This document shows positions 39,730-49,088 of a DNA stretch of 52,647 bases, piece after piece. The DNA lies in the IMG/VR virus record IMGVR_UViG_3300038461_000026, positions 1 through 52,647 of that record; one strand, given 5' to 3'. The position numbers were made by a program, and so were the translations under genes. The stretch comes from a virus. The notes beneath the pieces are model-generated. The model had not been told where the DNA came from and ran no database searches. It saw nothing but the letters and a program-made list of their open reading frames with translations. Numbering within the stretch: position 1 is the stretch's first letter; the number at the start of each line of letters is the position of its first letter.

Positions 39730-39738
39730 AAGGAGGAC
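39730..39738 (+). promoter_or_regulatory. Strong Shine-Dalgarno (AAGGAGGAC) for the major tail gene
   Basis: A perfect AAGGAGG core ends 7 bases before the ATG at 39744. Almost all other genes here lack a Shine-Dalgarno sequence. It follows a 60-base AT-rich gap (39668-39729) with repeated AAACAAT units. The sequence suggests specially high translation of the major tail protein. Confidence 0.6.
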
Positions 39739-39743
39739 AAAAA

Positions 39744-40241
39744 ATGGCACAGCAATTAGTATTCGCCGTAACGGGCATTAAATACGGCACTCCGACAGGC
39801 TTAGCAACCATGCCGGGAAGTTTAACCGCTCTCCCGGACACAGTTAAAGGGTCTGTCGCTATTGACGAATCAGAAGGTACGTTTACCAGCTTTTTCGTTG
39901 ATCAGAAAAAAGCTCCTATCAAACGGGTGAAAACCGAAGAAGGGGAGATGACCATTACCGCACAATTTTACGATTTGGATTACGAAAATCTGAACGTGTT
40001 CAAAGGTGCTGCAGCAAGTGGAGTTACTAGTTCATTTGTTATCGGAACGGACTACACCACAATCGAGAAAGCTATTGAGATATCATTTGATTCCGGTCAT
40101 AAAATGAGAATCTACAATGGTGGCTGTTCTGCAAGAATAGTCGGAGGTGGTGGCAGGGACAAAATGATTGCTTGGGAGTTAAAGATCACTCCACAGGTAA
40201 CAGCCAACAACCTTGGCATTTACGAACTTGCATCCTCATAA
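39744..40241 (+). CDS. Major tail tube protein
   Basis: 165 residues, beta-rich, with FAVTGIKYGTPTGLATMP, PIKRVKTEEGEMTITAQFYDLDY and IEKAIEISFDSGHKMRIYNG, typical of major tail tube proteins. Located directly before the tail assembly chaperone pair and the tape measure gene. Its Shine-Dalgarno and the terminator downstream support abundant expression. Confidence 0.75.
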   Translation: MAQQLVFAVTGIKYGTPTGLATMPGSLTALPDTVKGSVAIDESEGTFTSFFVDQKKAPIKRVKTEEGEMTITAQFYDLDYENLNVFKGAAASGVTSSFVIGTDYTTIEKAIEISFDSGHKMRIYNGGCSARIVGGGGRDKMIAWELKITPQVTANNLGIYELASS

Positions 40242-40244
40242 AAT

Positions 40245-40271
40245 AGGAGGCTCTGAATTGAGCCTCCTTTA
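40245..40271 (+). terminator. Terminator between major tail and chaperone genes
   Basis: AGGAGGCTC (40245-40253) pairs perfectly with GAGCCTCCT (40260-40268) around a six-base loop, then TTACTT. It begins 4 bases after the major tail stop, and the next start is at 40275. It would cut off most transcripts, so chaperone and tape measure are made in smaller amounts. Confidence 0.75.
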
Positions 40272-40274
40272 CTT

Positions 40275-40736
40275 ATGAAAGAGGAATTTGATGCAGCGAA
40301 CCTATTATTAAGGGAAGCGGGAGAAGATTATAAATTCACGTTGGAGTGGAAGCGGTTTAAGTTCAAACTGAAAATAAAACCAGTAACTACCCGGACATTA
40401 ATTAAGATCAGCCGGGAAGTTTCACAGATAAAAGAGTTCAATCCGACCGTCGCAATGTTTGACGAGCAGATTAAAAACTCTGATAGTTTTGTTCATGTTT
40501 GTAAAACTCTGACAGTCGCAACGGAAACTCGGTTCCCTTGGCTTGTGAATAAGGCAATTATGGACTTGCCATTCAAAAAGGTTCTTGTGCTATGGTCTAT
40601 TCTAATGAAACAGAGTGATCCGACTTGCTTTTTTTTTATTTTGGCATCGGCGAAAGGGATGAACAAAATGATTTCGACAAAAGAATCGAGCAAAAAGGGG
40701 AAACCAAAGGTGGTGACACAATCTTCGGGAGAATAG
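40275..40736 (+). CDS. Tail assembly chaperone, short form (153 aa)
   Basis: A helical, charged protein of the size and place of the upstream tail assembly chaperone (lambda gpG-like). It is immediately before the frameshifted extension (40619-40906) and the tape measure gene. RVLLVWSILMKQSD-type helix lies near its end; the last 25 residues are Lys/Ser-rich. These chaperones coat the tape measure while the tail tube polymerises around it. Confidence 0.7.
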   Translation: MKEEFDAANLLLREAGEDYKFTLEWKRFKFKLKIKPVTTRTLIKISREVSQIKEFNPTVAMFDEQIKNSDSFVHVCKTLTVATETRFPWLVNKAIMDLPFKKVLVLWSILMKQSDPTCFFFILASAKGMNKMISTKESSKKGKPKVVTQSSGE

Positions 40737-40906
40737 CATTAATGAGAGCCAAGCTTCATCTTACGGATGAAGAATTGATGAACAGTTCATGGATTGCTTT
40801 AAATCTGGAACTTGGCGATTATCCTTATTTTGATTATGAGGCCGAGAAGAAAATTTCAAAAGAAGATACCGGGCTGGCACTTGAAAAACTCCTGAAGAAA
40901 CAATGA
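40619..40906 (+). CDS. Tail assembly chaperone, -1 frame extension
   Basis: This frame is open from 40619 (the codon after a TGA at 40616-40618) and reads protein-like residues such as MRAKLHLTDEELMNSSW and DYEAEKKISKED, ending at TGA that overlaps the tape measure start (40903). It has no good start of its own. Joined to the zero frame at the slip site 40629-40637, it gives a product of about 210 residues, like the gpG-gpT fusion of other siphoviruses. The fused form and the short form have distinct roles in loading and holding the tape measure. Confidence 0.65.
   Translation, partial: SDLLFFYFGIGERDEQNDFDKRIEQKGETKGGDTIFGRIALMRAKLHLTDEELMNSSWIALNLELGDYPYFDYEAEKKISKEDTGLALEKLLKKQ
40629..40637 (+). 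other. Nine-T slippery run for -1 frameshift
   Basis: TTTTTTTTT at 40629-40637 contains T TTT TTT in the zero frame (40631-40637). It lies 10 bases inside the -1 open frame, so it is in the required window. An alternative, C AAA AAG near 40690, is weaker because the first base does not match. The heptamer at the run is the better candidate. Confidence 0.6.
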
Positions 40907-43900
40907 GTATTTTATCATTTACGACAAAAGTTAATAACTCCCAACTCAAACAGGGAGCAAAGGAGGCTGGGCAGTCATTTCAGCAAATGGCCAAAGATGC
41001 GCAGCTCTCCGGCGATCTTATTGATCGTGCGTATAACGAAACCTCCACCAACGTCAAGGCAATTATTCAGGCTCAAAAGGATTTGATAAAATCCATTGAA
41101 ACGGATATCGCTGGGATGAATAACCTATTAGCCATAACCGGACCCGGAAAGGCGCAACAGGAAATTTTACTTGACAGGAAAGCGGCGACAAAAGCACTTG
41201 CGGAAGAACAGGGCAGATTACAGTCAATGCAGGCGGCAGCTGTTGTTTCAAATGAGAAGGAGATTGAATCCCATGGTGGTATTATTGCTTCTTTGGGTAA
41301 ATGGATGATTGGAATGGTGACGGTGGGTGCTGCCATAAAACTCTTTAAGAGTATAATGGAATCAACCACGACAACCGCAAATTTTCTTGAACAACAAATC
41401 GGAAGATTAACAGGTGCTTGGCAGGTATTTTTGAAGGCCATTGCCACAGGTGATTTTAAAGACTTATTCAATAGAATGAGGGAAGGCTCTATTGCTACAC
41501 AGAATTATATAAAGGCAATGGAGGAGGTCACAAATATCAAAAGGGAGCTTGCTATTGAAGAATCAAAGATTAATATTCAGATTGAGCAGCAACGGTTAAT
41601 TGCTTATGCACCCAAAGACGAGGCTAGTGATGCTCAACGGCTTGCGGCAATGAATAAAATGCTTGAACTTATTGGCCAGAAAGCAAAAATGGAAACGGGC
41701 GCAGCCACAATGGTTCAAAATGCAGTTGCGGAAAAGACAGCCGGGGTGAATAAATTAACAGCCGATGAGGTTCAATTTGCTATCGAAAACTACAAGAAAG
41801 TTGAAGAGATTGGAAATAAATACAACCAATTACAGGCACGACTGGCCGTAAAAGGAACTAAACAAAAGGGGGATATTACAATTCCGGTTCCGGGATCAGA
41901 GTCCATTACGATCGCAGCACAACAAACAGACGCTTACTATAAAGATATTGAGCGGCAACTAAAGGAGCTTGATAAGCAAAATGGTGCAACTATGGGGCAT
42001 ATTTGGGCTGGACTTGCTGACCTGGCTCCGGCAGAAAGGGAATTAGTTGCACAGGCTATTCAGGACACGCTTCAAAAGCAGAATCAGGCAGCAATGGAAA
42101 GTAAGCGACTACTTAAATTAAAAGCCACTACTGAAAATCAAATAGCTGCAGACGCTAATGAGGAACTGAAAAAACAATCAGAATATCAGCAAGAATTAGG
42201 GCAAAAGCGCATTGATACTGAATTAAAGATTGAGGGAATGATTATTGCCGCACAAAAAGACGGTGACCAGAAGTCCCGAGATCAGGCATTATTAGATTAC
42301 CGTCAAACCCTGAACGACCTTGATAAACAGAAAACCGAACTCATTAAAAAATACAACGAGGACTATGGAGGCTATGACAAAGCCGGACAACCAACAACAA
42401 AATATGTCGGAACTTTAAGTACAAGGGATCAGCAATTAGATACACAGGCCAGATTAGCTGCAAAAAAAGACTATGACGCCAAGGTGGATAAAATTGACAC
42501 CGATGCCGGAATAAAATTAAAAAACATTCAGGATTCTATTGCCATGGATTTTGCTTCAGCACAGCAAAAGGAAATAATTGAAATTAATAAAAAGTATGAT
42601 GCATGGATTAAAGCGGCAATAGAAGCAGGAGCAACCGAGGCTCAAGTTGTAGATATGAATGAATCCCGGAGAAAAGAACTTGAAAATGCCAGTAAGGATA
42701 CTTCTTATAAAATGACAGCCTTTTACAAGGAGGCCTTTGGTGACTTATCAACATATAGCACAGCCGGGATTAAAAAGGCACTAACAGATGTTCAGGCCGT
42801 AATTGATTCAGCAAAACCACAAAGCGAAAAGGGTAAGACCTTTATGTTGGTTGATATCCCGGAAATAAATGCCGAAGGGGAAGTTGTTCACAAAAATATA
42901 ACCTTAACGGTTGAAGAATACCAAAAGCTGATTGAAGTAATTAAAAAACTTCACACAGAACAAAAGAAAGGAACTTTGGTTGAGGCCTTTGGTGCGGCTG
43001 CGGAGTTTGCCACAAAATTAGCTACAGCCATAGGAGATTCGGATAAGAATTTAACTTTACTTCTTTCCGGATTGTCTGTGGCATTGAAGGACTTTGAATC
43101 ACTTGGAAACTCTGGTGCTTTCACAAAAGCCGGAATGTCTGAAAAAGACGCTGTTAGTGCCATTATCAGCGGAGCTTCAGATCTTGTGTCAATGATTGCC
43201 GGGCAAGTTGCTGAGAACAAAAAAGTAATGAAGGATTATTACGATAGCATTATTGCCCAGCAGCAAGAATATAATCTGGCATTGAATGAACAGCTTCGAT
43301 TGAATGAACAGAATAATGGTTCTCCTTTATTTACAAATTATGTTGCCAGACTAAAAGATAGTGTTTCAGCCTTCGCCGATGCACAGTCAAAATACCATGA
43401 TGAGCTTGAAAAGTTCCGGCAGGCACAAGCTATAGTCGGGGAGAAAAGTGTCGTTTCAGGCGGAAATGTTCTGAAAGGCGCTGGTGCAGGAGCACTTGCC
43501 GGGGCAGGGATAGGCTCTGTTGTTCCAGTAATAGGAACAGCCATTGGAGCAGCTGTTGGAGGAGTGGTTGGTGCTATTGCCGGATTATTCGCAAAAAAGA
43601 AAAAAGATGTTGTTGCTCCGTTACTTGAAACATATCCCGATCTGATAAAAGCAAACGGCGAGTTTAATGATACTTTGGCTCAAACATTACTTGACAATAA
43701 TAAAATTGCCGAAGGGAGCAAAAAGACACTTCAGAACCTTATTGAATGGAAGAAGGCAGCTGACGCAGCAAAGGAACAACTTCATCAGATTGTTGCAGAC
43801 CTCGCCGGGCAAATGGGTGATGATTTAAGCACCGCACTTGAAAACGCATTTGAAAATGGAACTAATGCCGCACAAGCCTTCGGGGATGTTGTCAGTAAGG

Positions 43901-44595
43901 TACTTGATAATATTTTGTCAAAGCTTATTTTTGACAAGGTATTCGAGAAGTCACTTACAGCACTTGGAACTAATCTGGAAGCAGATTTGGCGTCTGGCGA
44001 TAATGCAAAACTTATTACCGATTTCCAGAGTTTCTTTTCCGGGTATCCGGCCTTGATAAAACAGTATGATGACCTTATGACAGAGGCACAAAAAGCCGCT
44101 GGTTCAGCCGGATTAAGTATTTTTCATACACCTTCATCATCTTCAAATTCTGTTTCTAATCAAATTCAAAGTAACATTACTGAAGATACAGGCACGGAGC
44201 TTGCCGGGTTAATGAGAATGATCGCAGACGACAATCGCAAAAATGTAACCTACAACCAACGGGCGGCAGATGAACTTTTCGATATTGTCTTAAATTCAGC
44301 ACAGACAGTTACAGAACTTCGGGCAATAGAAACATTATTAGGTGGGACACCAGCCGCACTTCCTTTGGCTGTTGTTAACGCTTCATCGCCTGAAAATACA
44401 TCCGGGGAGGTTGCAGCCTTACTTATAAAAATTAACAATACTGAGCAAGGTATTCAGGATTACAACAAACAGGCAATAGATCACATGGTTAATATTGAAG
44501 TAAATACTTTTGACACGGTTGTTCAATTAAAATTGGCCATTGTTGAATTACAAGCAATTAAACAAAATACAAGACCTGCATTTTCAGGATTATAA
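40903..44595 (+). CDS. Tape measure protein (1230 aa)
   Basis: Largest gene after the chaperones. Mostly long charged helices (about 1-120, 215-460, 510-780) with an early hydrophobic helix (about 130-150) and a second Ala/Gly-rich hydrophobic segment (about 860-900; GAGAGALAGAGIGSVVPVIG) that may insert in membrane during DNA entry. The length fixes the tail length, roughly 150-190 nm by the usual 1.5 angstrom per residue rule. No lytic domain is visible. Starts in ATGA overlap with the chaperone extension and ends in overlap with the distal tail gene. Confidence 0.8.
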   Translation: MSILSFTTKVNNSQLKQGAKEAGQSFQQMAKDAQLSGDLIDRAYNETSTNVKAIIQAQKDLIKSIETDIAGMNNLLAITGPGKAQQEILLDRKAATKALAEEQGRLQSMQAAAVVSNEKEIESHGGIIASLGKWMIGMVTVGAAIKLFKSIMESTTTTANFLEQQIGRLTGAWQVFLKAIATGDFKDLFNRMREGSIATQNYIKAMEEVTNIKRELAIEESKINIQIEQQRLIAYAPKDEASDAQRLAAMNKMLELIGQKAKMETGAATMVQNAVAEKTAGVNKLTADEVQFAIENYKKVEEIGNKYNQLQARLAVKGTKQKGDITIPVPGSESITIAAQQTDAYYKDIERQLKELDKQNGATMGHIWAGLADLAPAERELVAQAIQDTLQKQNQAAMESKRLLKLKATTENQIAADANEELKKQSEYQQELGQKRIDTELKIEGMIIAAQKDGDQKSRDQALLDYRQTLNDLDKQKTELIKKYNEDYGGYDKAGQPTTKYVGTLSTRDQQLDTQARLAAKKDYDAKVDKIDTDAGIKLKNIQDSIAMDFASAQQKEIIEINKKYDAWIKAAIEAGATEAQVVDMNESRRKELENASKDTSYKMTAFYKEAFGDLSTYSTAGIKKALTDVQAVIDSAKPQSEKGKTFMLVDIPEINAEGEVVHKNITLTVEEYQKLIEVIKKLHTEQKKGTLVEAFGAAAEFATKLATAIGDSDKNLTLLLSGLSVALKDFESLGNSGAFTKAGMSEKDAVSAIISGASDLVSMIAGQVAENKKVMKDYYDSIIAQQQEYNLALNEQLRLNEQNNGSPLFTNYVARLKDSVSAFADAQSKYHDELEKFRQAQAIVGEKSVVSGGNVLKGAGAGALAGAGIGSVVPVIGTAIGAAVGGVVGAIAGLFAKKKKDVVAPLLETYPDLIKANGEFNDTLAQTLLDNNKIAEGSKKTLQNLIEWKKAADAAKEQLHQIVADLAGQMGDDLSTALENAFENGTNAAQAFGDVVSKVLDNILSKLIFDKVFEKSLTALGTNLEADLASGDNAKLITDFQSFFSGYPALIKQYDDLMTEAQKAAGSAGLSIFHTPSSSSNSVSNQIQSNITEDTGTELAGLMRMIADDNRKNVTYNQRAADELFDIVLNSAQTVTELRAIETLLGGTPAALPLAVVNASSPENTSGEVAALLIKINNTEQGIQDYNKQAIDHMVNIEVNTFDTVVQLKLAIVELQAIKQNTRPAFSGL

Positions 44596-45410
44596 TGAGT
44601 TGGCTTTATGACACGGTCGATCTTGTAACTTTCGGTATTAATCCGGGACAAATTACTGGTAATATCGCACTTCAGGGCTGTTTTGATTTCCCGGAACGTA
44701 TTGGAGCAACCTGTTATGAATGGGGCGATGAAGCCGGTGTTGAACCTTATGTTGAAGATGACGAATTGTTTTATGCTGGTCGTGATATTAATTTTCAAGC
44801 ATCTATTTTTGGCAGCCGTCCAAGTATTCTGGTAAATCTTCAATCTCTTTATTCACTTGTGAATTCCGCAGCATCGGGCACAAGGGTCTTTTCAACCCCT
44901 TACGGCGACTTTAATGTTTACAGCAAGAATATTACTCCTGCACATACACGGCTTGCCTGTACCCTAACGTGGGGCTTCAGGGAGCCTGTAATTAATCTTA
45001 CGGGCGGAAGTATTCAAGCGGCAGGGGCTTCGGCATATCAAATAGACGGGGTTCCTATGACAAGTTATGGATTGTATGTTTCCAGCCTTGCAGACCTTCT
45101 CGAGCTGCCGGAACTAAAAGATCAACACTTCACGGCTTTTGAAGTGGAGGGATTTCAACTCACAAAACGAAAAGCCAATAAATTAAGCATTGACGGATTG
45201 ATAATTGGAACGTCTTTAGCGGCATTCCAGACTCATATACGGAATCTTTTTGCCTTATATTCAGCTTCAGGGACGCGGCAAATAAATATTAACAATGAAC
45301 TGTTAATAACTTGCTTCCCGGAACATGGATTCAAGGTTGATACTATTTACGTTGGCAGCTTTGTTATTGCCAAGTTTAAAAGTGATTTAACAATTATTTC
45401 AATTACTTAA
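44595..45410 (+). CDS. Distal tail protein-like (271 aa)
   Basis: Beta-rich with repeated strands (GTRVFSTPYGDFNVY, TCTLTWGFREPV in parts). It follows the tape measure gene and precedes the large tail-tip gene, where the Dit hub is encoded. The N-terminus (LYDTVDLVTFGINPG) matches this class loosely. It would form the hub that joins tube, tip and fibres. Confidence 0.6.
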   Translation: MSWLYDTVDLVTFGINPGQITGNIALQGCFDFPERIGATCYEWGDEAGVEPYVEDDELFYAGRDINFQASIFGSRPSILVNLQSLYSLVNSAASGTRVFSTPYGDFNVYSKNITPAHTRLACTLTWGFREPVINLTGGSIQAAGASAYQIDGVPMTSYGLYVSSLADLLELPELKDQHFTAFEVEGFQLTKRKANKLSIDGLIIGTSLAAFQTHIRNLFALYSASGTRQININNELLITCFPEHGFKVDTIYVGSFVIAKFKSDLTIISIT

Positions 45411-45421
45411 AATTAAAAACA

Positions 45422-45571
45422 ATGGGAGGAGTAGGTTCTGGCAGGAGGCCAACAGGACGGTCAAAAGCGCCTAAAACAACACGACCGAAAAAACACGGTG
45501 CTATGGGTGGTGCAGCTTATGCAGCCAGAATAAAAAGGCTGGAAAAAATATGGAAGCATGTAACACATTAA
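45422..45571 (+). CDS. Small basic protein (49 aa)
   Basis: A 49-codon frame filling the gap between the distal-tail and tail-tip genes. It opens MGGVGSGRRPTGRSK and continues with Lys/Arg/Ala-rich residues. It resembles the tiny Gly/Lys-rich proteins of this genome (21729, 24116). The MGGxGSGRR start is common among phage small proteins. Function unknown. Confidence 0.5.
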   Translation: MGGVGSGRRPTGRSKAPKTTRPKKHGAMGGAAYAARIKRLEKIWKHVTH

Positions 45572-45575
45572 AATA

Positions 45576-48500
45576 ATGAATACCCTTCAAATATATCGTG
45601 CCGGGAATGTTTTTGTCACAGTTCCAATTGACGAAAGCACCGTCTTTTCGCATAAACTTATGGGTGAAAATAAGGTCACTCTTAACTTTACGGCGAATGC
45701 TCCGGTTCCTTTTGCCATAAGCGATTATATCATTGTAGGGACGGAAAATTACCAGATAAACAGGCTTACGGGAGTCATAAAGCTTGACAGCAAAACCTAT
45801 CAGTACACTATTGACTTTGAAAGTATAATGTACGATCTCGGGAAAAAGCTGTTTATGTCAATTGACAATCTGGCGGAATATGGAAGAACAGGCACAGCGG
45901 CCGACTTTGTAAATGACATTGTTACAAATATGAACTCCATTGGTTCTGGCTGGACAGCAGGAACGGTTGATCCTGAAACCGAAACCAAGACTATCGTATT
46001 TTCAAATGAGAACTGCTGGAAGGCACTTATGAAGGTTGCTGAAGCGTTTGCGCTTGAATGGACGCTTACCGGAAAGTCTATTTCAATGGTAAAATCCGTA
46101 GGGACGGAAACCTTGCTCAGCTTTGAATACGGTCGCAATGTAGGGTTGAATAAATTGGAAAGGGTACAGGTACAGGATCAAAACATAGTCACTAAGGTTT
46201 ACGGATTCGGCTCGATGACGAATATCCCGGACACTTACCGGAACCGGGCAAAACGGCTTGTCTTTGAAGAAACTTCAGCTCCTTCCGGGTACGGTGGCGG
46301 AATAAGATTCTTAACCAAGAACACAGAACTATATGGAGTTATCGAAGGACAATTTACAGACGATGACATATTCCCAAACAGAACAGGCACGGTTGAGCAG
46401 GCCGTTCAGCTTTTTGACACAAACAATCTTTATCTTCCCGGCACAAGTTATATTCAAGATGGTACTATTGACTTCAATATAATTGACTATTACATAAACG
46501 GGATGACTCCGTTAATTGTATTCAAATCAGGAGCGCTGGGTGGCCAAGAATTTGAGATATGGAAATATGATCCAGACAACAAACGGATTTACTTCAATCC
46601 TCAATCAGATGAAGATGGCTGGACGACTCCGCAGCCGGGGTTTGTCGCAGCCCCCGGAGATACTTATACCTTGGTTAATATTGCACTTCCACAGGCATAT
46701 ATTGATACTGCCGAAGCGGCATTACTGGCAGCAACGGAAAAATACCTTGATGAGAACAGCGTTCCGATGGTGGCATATATTATTGACTTGGATCCAAAAT
46801 ATGCAAAAACCAATACCATTGTGGTTGCAGTAGGTGATAAAGTAACGGTTATTGATTCAGCCTTGGGTGTTAATAGCTTAATACGAATTTCCGAACTTTC
46901 ATACCCTTTAATCAACCCTTATAAGAAAAAGGCCGTAATTGCAGACTTCGTTCCATATACGACTCAGGAACGGATTATTCACGCAGCAATATCGAGTACA
47001 ATAGAAACCCGAATTGTTGATCGAAGTGCAGATGAATTAACCCGGCGAAATGCAATGAGGCAAAGGCAATTATTGGGATTGATCTTTGACGCTGACGGGT
47101 ACTTTGACGGTTCCCGGATTAAACCATTGACAGTTGAAACTATGGCATTAGCCGTGGGTGCAAAATCACAGAATTTTCACCTTAACGGGGTTACTATAAA
47201 GGCAAACTATCTTGGTAATCCTAATTCCTTTTATGTCAGTCCCGGAGAGTTGGTTCATCACGAAATTGATATTTCCGGGCAGTATGTTTGGGAAATTCAG
47301 GCAGCCTATGAAGTGGATAATCTCACTCCCACAACAGCTTATTATTTATATGCCAAATGTTCAAAGTTAGCAATGGTTGGCGAATGGCTTCTATCGGACA
47401 CTCAATACGCAGCCGACGGAATAGACGGGTATTACTATTTCCTTTGTGGTATTCTTTACGCAGTTTACACCGATGACATTGGGAGCTGGCGAGATTTTGA
47501 CTTCACTTATGGAATGACTTATATTAATGGCCGGACAATAACGACCGGAAGAATTCAGACTTTGAACAAACTGAATTATATTGATCTTGATACCAATATG
47601 TTCAGAATAGGCGATTCAAACAGTTCCCTTGATTGGGGTGTTACTGTAGCCGGGCAACTAACTCTTAAAGGGGTTCTGGTGCAAAGGGGAGCTGGCGAGT
47701 ATTTCCCTGTTATTCTTTTCCGGGGAGTTTATAACCCGGCAATAGTTTATTACCATGGAGATATGGTTACTTATAATAACCAGACATGGATGTTTCACAA
47801 TGACACCCCAACGGCCGGGGTAACTCCTGTGGAGGGGGAATTCTGGACTTTAACTTCACAGGTGGGTGCGCAGGGAGCAGATGGAGCAAGCCCGATCGGT
47901 ATTTACCGGGGAGAATGGAGCATTGGAACTGATTATTACGGTACTTCTATTCGGGTCGATATTGTACATTACGGAGGTGTTTATTACATAGCAAAACCCA
48001 CAGCCGGGAATCCCTTCAGGGGAATAGTGCCAACAAACACGGCTTTTTGGCAGAGCTTCGGAGCTAATTTTGAATCAATTGCCACAAAACTGATCTTTGC
48101 GGAATTTGCATTTATAGATAATTTGGGGGTAAGATTCTTTGAAGGCATCCCAGTAAGTCCGGGAGATTTGGATGGATATGTAACTAATACGCTTCCCAAT
48201 ATAGCAGGAACCGCAAGGATTGATCATGTAGTTTTGACTTATGGCATAAGTGGCTCGGCGAATATAACCTGTAACGGAGTTACCCGGCTTTGTAATTTTG
48301 CAAGTTCATTAAGTCAATCGGCTCAAAACTTCAAGGACTTATTCTATACTGATTATTATGTTTCCGGGGTGTTACTTTCAGTATCGAGTAATATTCTTTC
48401 ATTTACAGAGATGAACGGGGTTGATTTTTCTGGAAGCACAAGTATTGTAAATGTATCAGGAACCTTATCAGGAGAATCGAATACGAGTCCATCGCACGTT

Positions 48501-49088
48501 GACGGACAGGCACAAGTTGATACAGTTACTTTAACAGGAACAGGAGGGTGCGCAGATATAACAGCCAATGGATTAACCCGAAGAGCTTATTTCATAGATT
48601 CCCTATCGGACGCAGCTATTAATTTCAGGGATGCTTGTGATACCGCTTACCTTGAAAGGGATATAATTGTAACGGCAAGTGGACCTGATATAATTTTCAC
48701 CTCGAGATACAAAGGTCAAGCTTTCACGGGGACAACTTCAATAGTTCATGTTGATTCTTCATATCAGGGAGCGGTAAGTATTGCCGGGAACGATATTTGG
48801 GAAAACTATACAAACAATGACCATTATGGAGCTATTTTAATAAACATGAGAGGATATAATGGTGGTTCAGAGTATTTCAGAACGGTTGTTATTGGAGATG
48901 GGAAGGGGAATTTTGTAATGACAATAGGGGGAAATCCATTAGAACGTGGGAATCATAAATTTATAAATATCAATGCCGAAACGATAAGACTATGGAATCT
49001 TCCGACAGGGGGGAGTCAGTGTTATTCCGGTGAACTTTATGTTGATGCAAATGGATTTATAAAACAAAAACTGCCAAATAGATTCTAA
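45576..49088 (+). CDS. Tail-tip protein with carbohydrate-binding modules (1170 aa)
   Basis: The first 400 residues resemble Tal/gp27-like hub proteins (YIIVGTENYQINRLTG, FVNDIVTNMN, YGFGSMTNIP). Two adjacent modules (about 712-765 and 775-830) share a Y-x-x-G-D-x-V-x-Y-x-x-x-x-W pattern like the chitin-binding CBM5/12 type. Residues about 872-960 and 968-1065 are two copies of one beta-rich domain (ARIDHVVLTYG and AQVDTVTLTGT starts; FKD and FRD helices). No peptidase motif is seen, so attachment rather than digestion is likely. The protein would reach from the hub to the host surface. Confidence 0.65.
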   Translation: MNTLQIYRAGNVFVTVPIDESTVFSHKLMGENKVTLNFTANAPVPFAISDYIIVGTENYQINRLTGVIKLDSKTYQYTIDFESIMYDLGKKLFMSIDNLAEYGRTGTAADFVNDIVTNMNSIGSGWTAGTVDPETETKTIVFSNENCWKALMKVAEAFALEWTLTGKSISMVKSVGTETLLSFEYGRNVGLNKLERVQVQDQNIVTKVYGFGSMTNIPDTYRNRAKRLVFEETSAPSGYGGGIRFLTKNTELYGVIEGQFTDDDIFPNRTGTVEQAVQLFDTNNLYLPGTSYIQDGTIDFNIIDYYINGMTPLIVFKSGALGGQEFEIWKYDPDNKRIYFNPQSDEDGWTTPQPGFVAAPGDTYTLVNIALPQAYIDTAEAALLAATEKYLDENSVPMVAYIIDLDPKYAKTNTIVVAVGDKVTVIDSALGVNSLIRISELSYPLINPYKKKAVIADFVPYTTQERIIHAAISSTIETRIVDRSADELTRRNAMRQRQLLGLIFDADGYFDGSRIKPLTVETMALAVGAKSQNFHLNGVTIKANYLGNPNSFYVSPGELVHHEIDISGQYVWEIQAAYEVDNLTPTTAYYLYAKCSKLAMVGEWLLSDTQYAADGIDGYYYFLCGILYAVYTDDIGSWRDFDFTYGMTYINGRTITTGRIQTLNKLNYIDLDTNMFRIGDSNSSLDWGVTVAGQLTLKGVLVQRGAGEYFPVILFRGVYNPAIVYYHGDMVTYNNQTWMFHNDTPTAGVTPVEGEFWTLTSQVGAQGADGASPIGIYRGEWSIGTDYYGTSIRVDIVHYGGVYYIAKPTAGNPFRGIVPTNTAFWQSFGANFESIATKLIFAEFAFIDNLGVRFFEGIPVSPGDLDGYVTNTLPNIAGTARIDHVVLTYGISGSANITCNGVTRLCNFASSLSQSAQNFKDLFYTDYYVSGVLLSVSSNILSFTEMNGVDFSGSTSIVNVSGTLSGESNTSPSHVDGQAQVDTVTLTGTGGCADITANGLTRRAYFIDSLSDAAINFRDACDTAYLERDIIVTASGPDIIFTSRYKGQAFTGTTSIVHVDSSYQGAVSIAGNDIWENYTNNDHYGAILINMRGYNGGSEYFRTVVIGDGKGNFVMTIGGNPLERGNHKFININAETIRLWNLPTGGSQCYSGELYVDANGFIKQKLPNRF

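Noticed and set aside
40685-40695. C AAA AAG as chaperone slip site
   Set aside because: The first base breaks the X XXY YYZ rule, while the T run at 40631-40637 fits fully.
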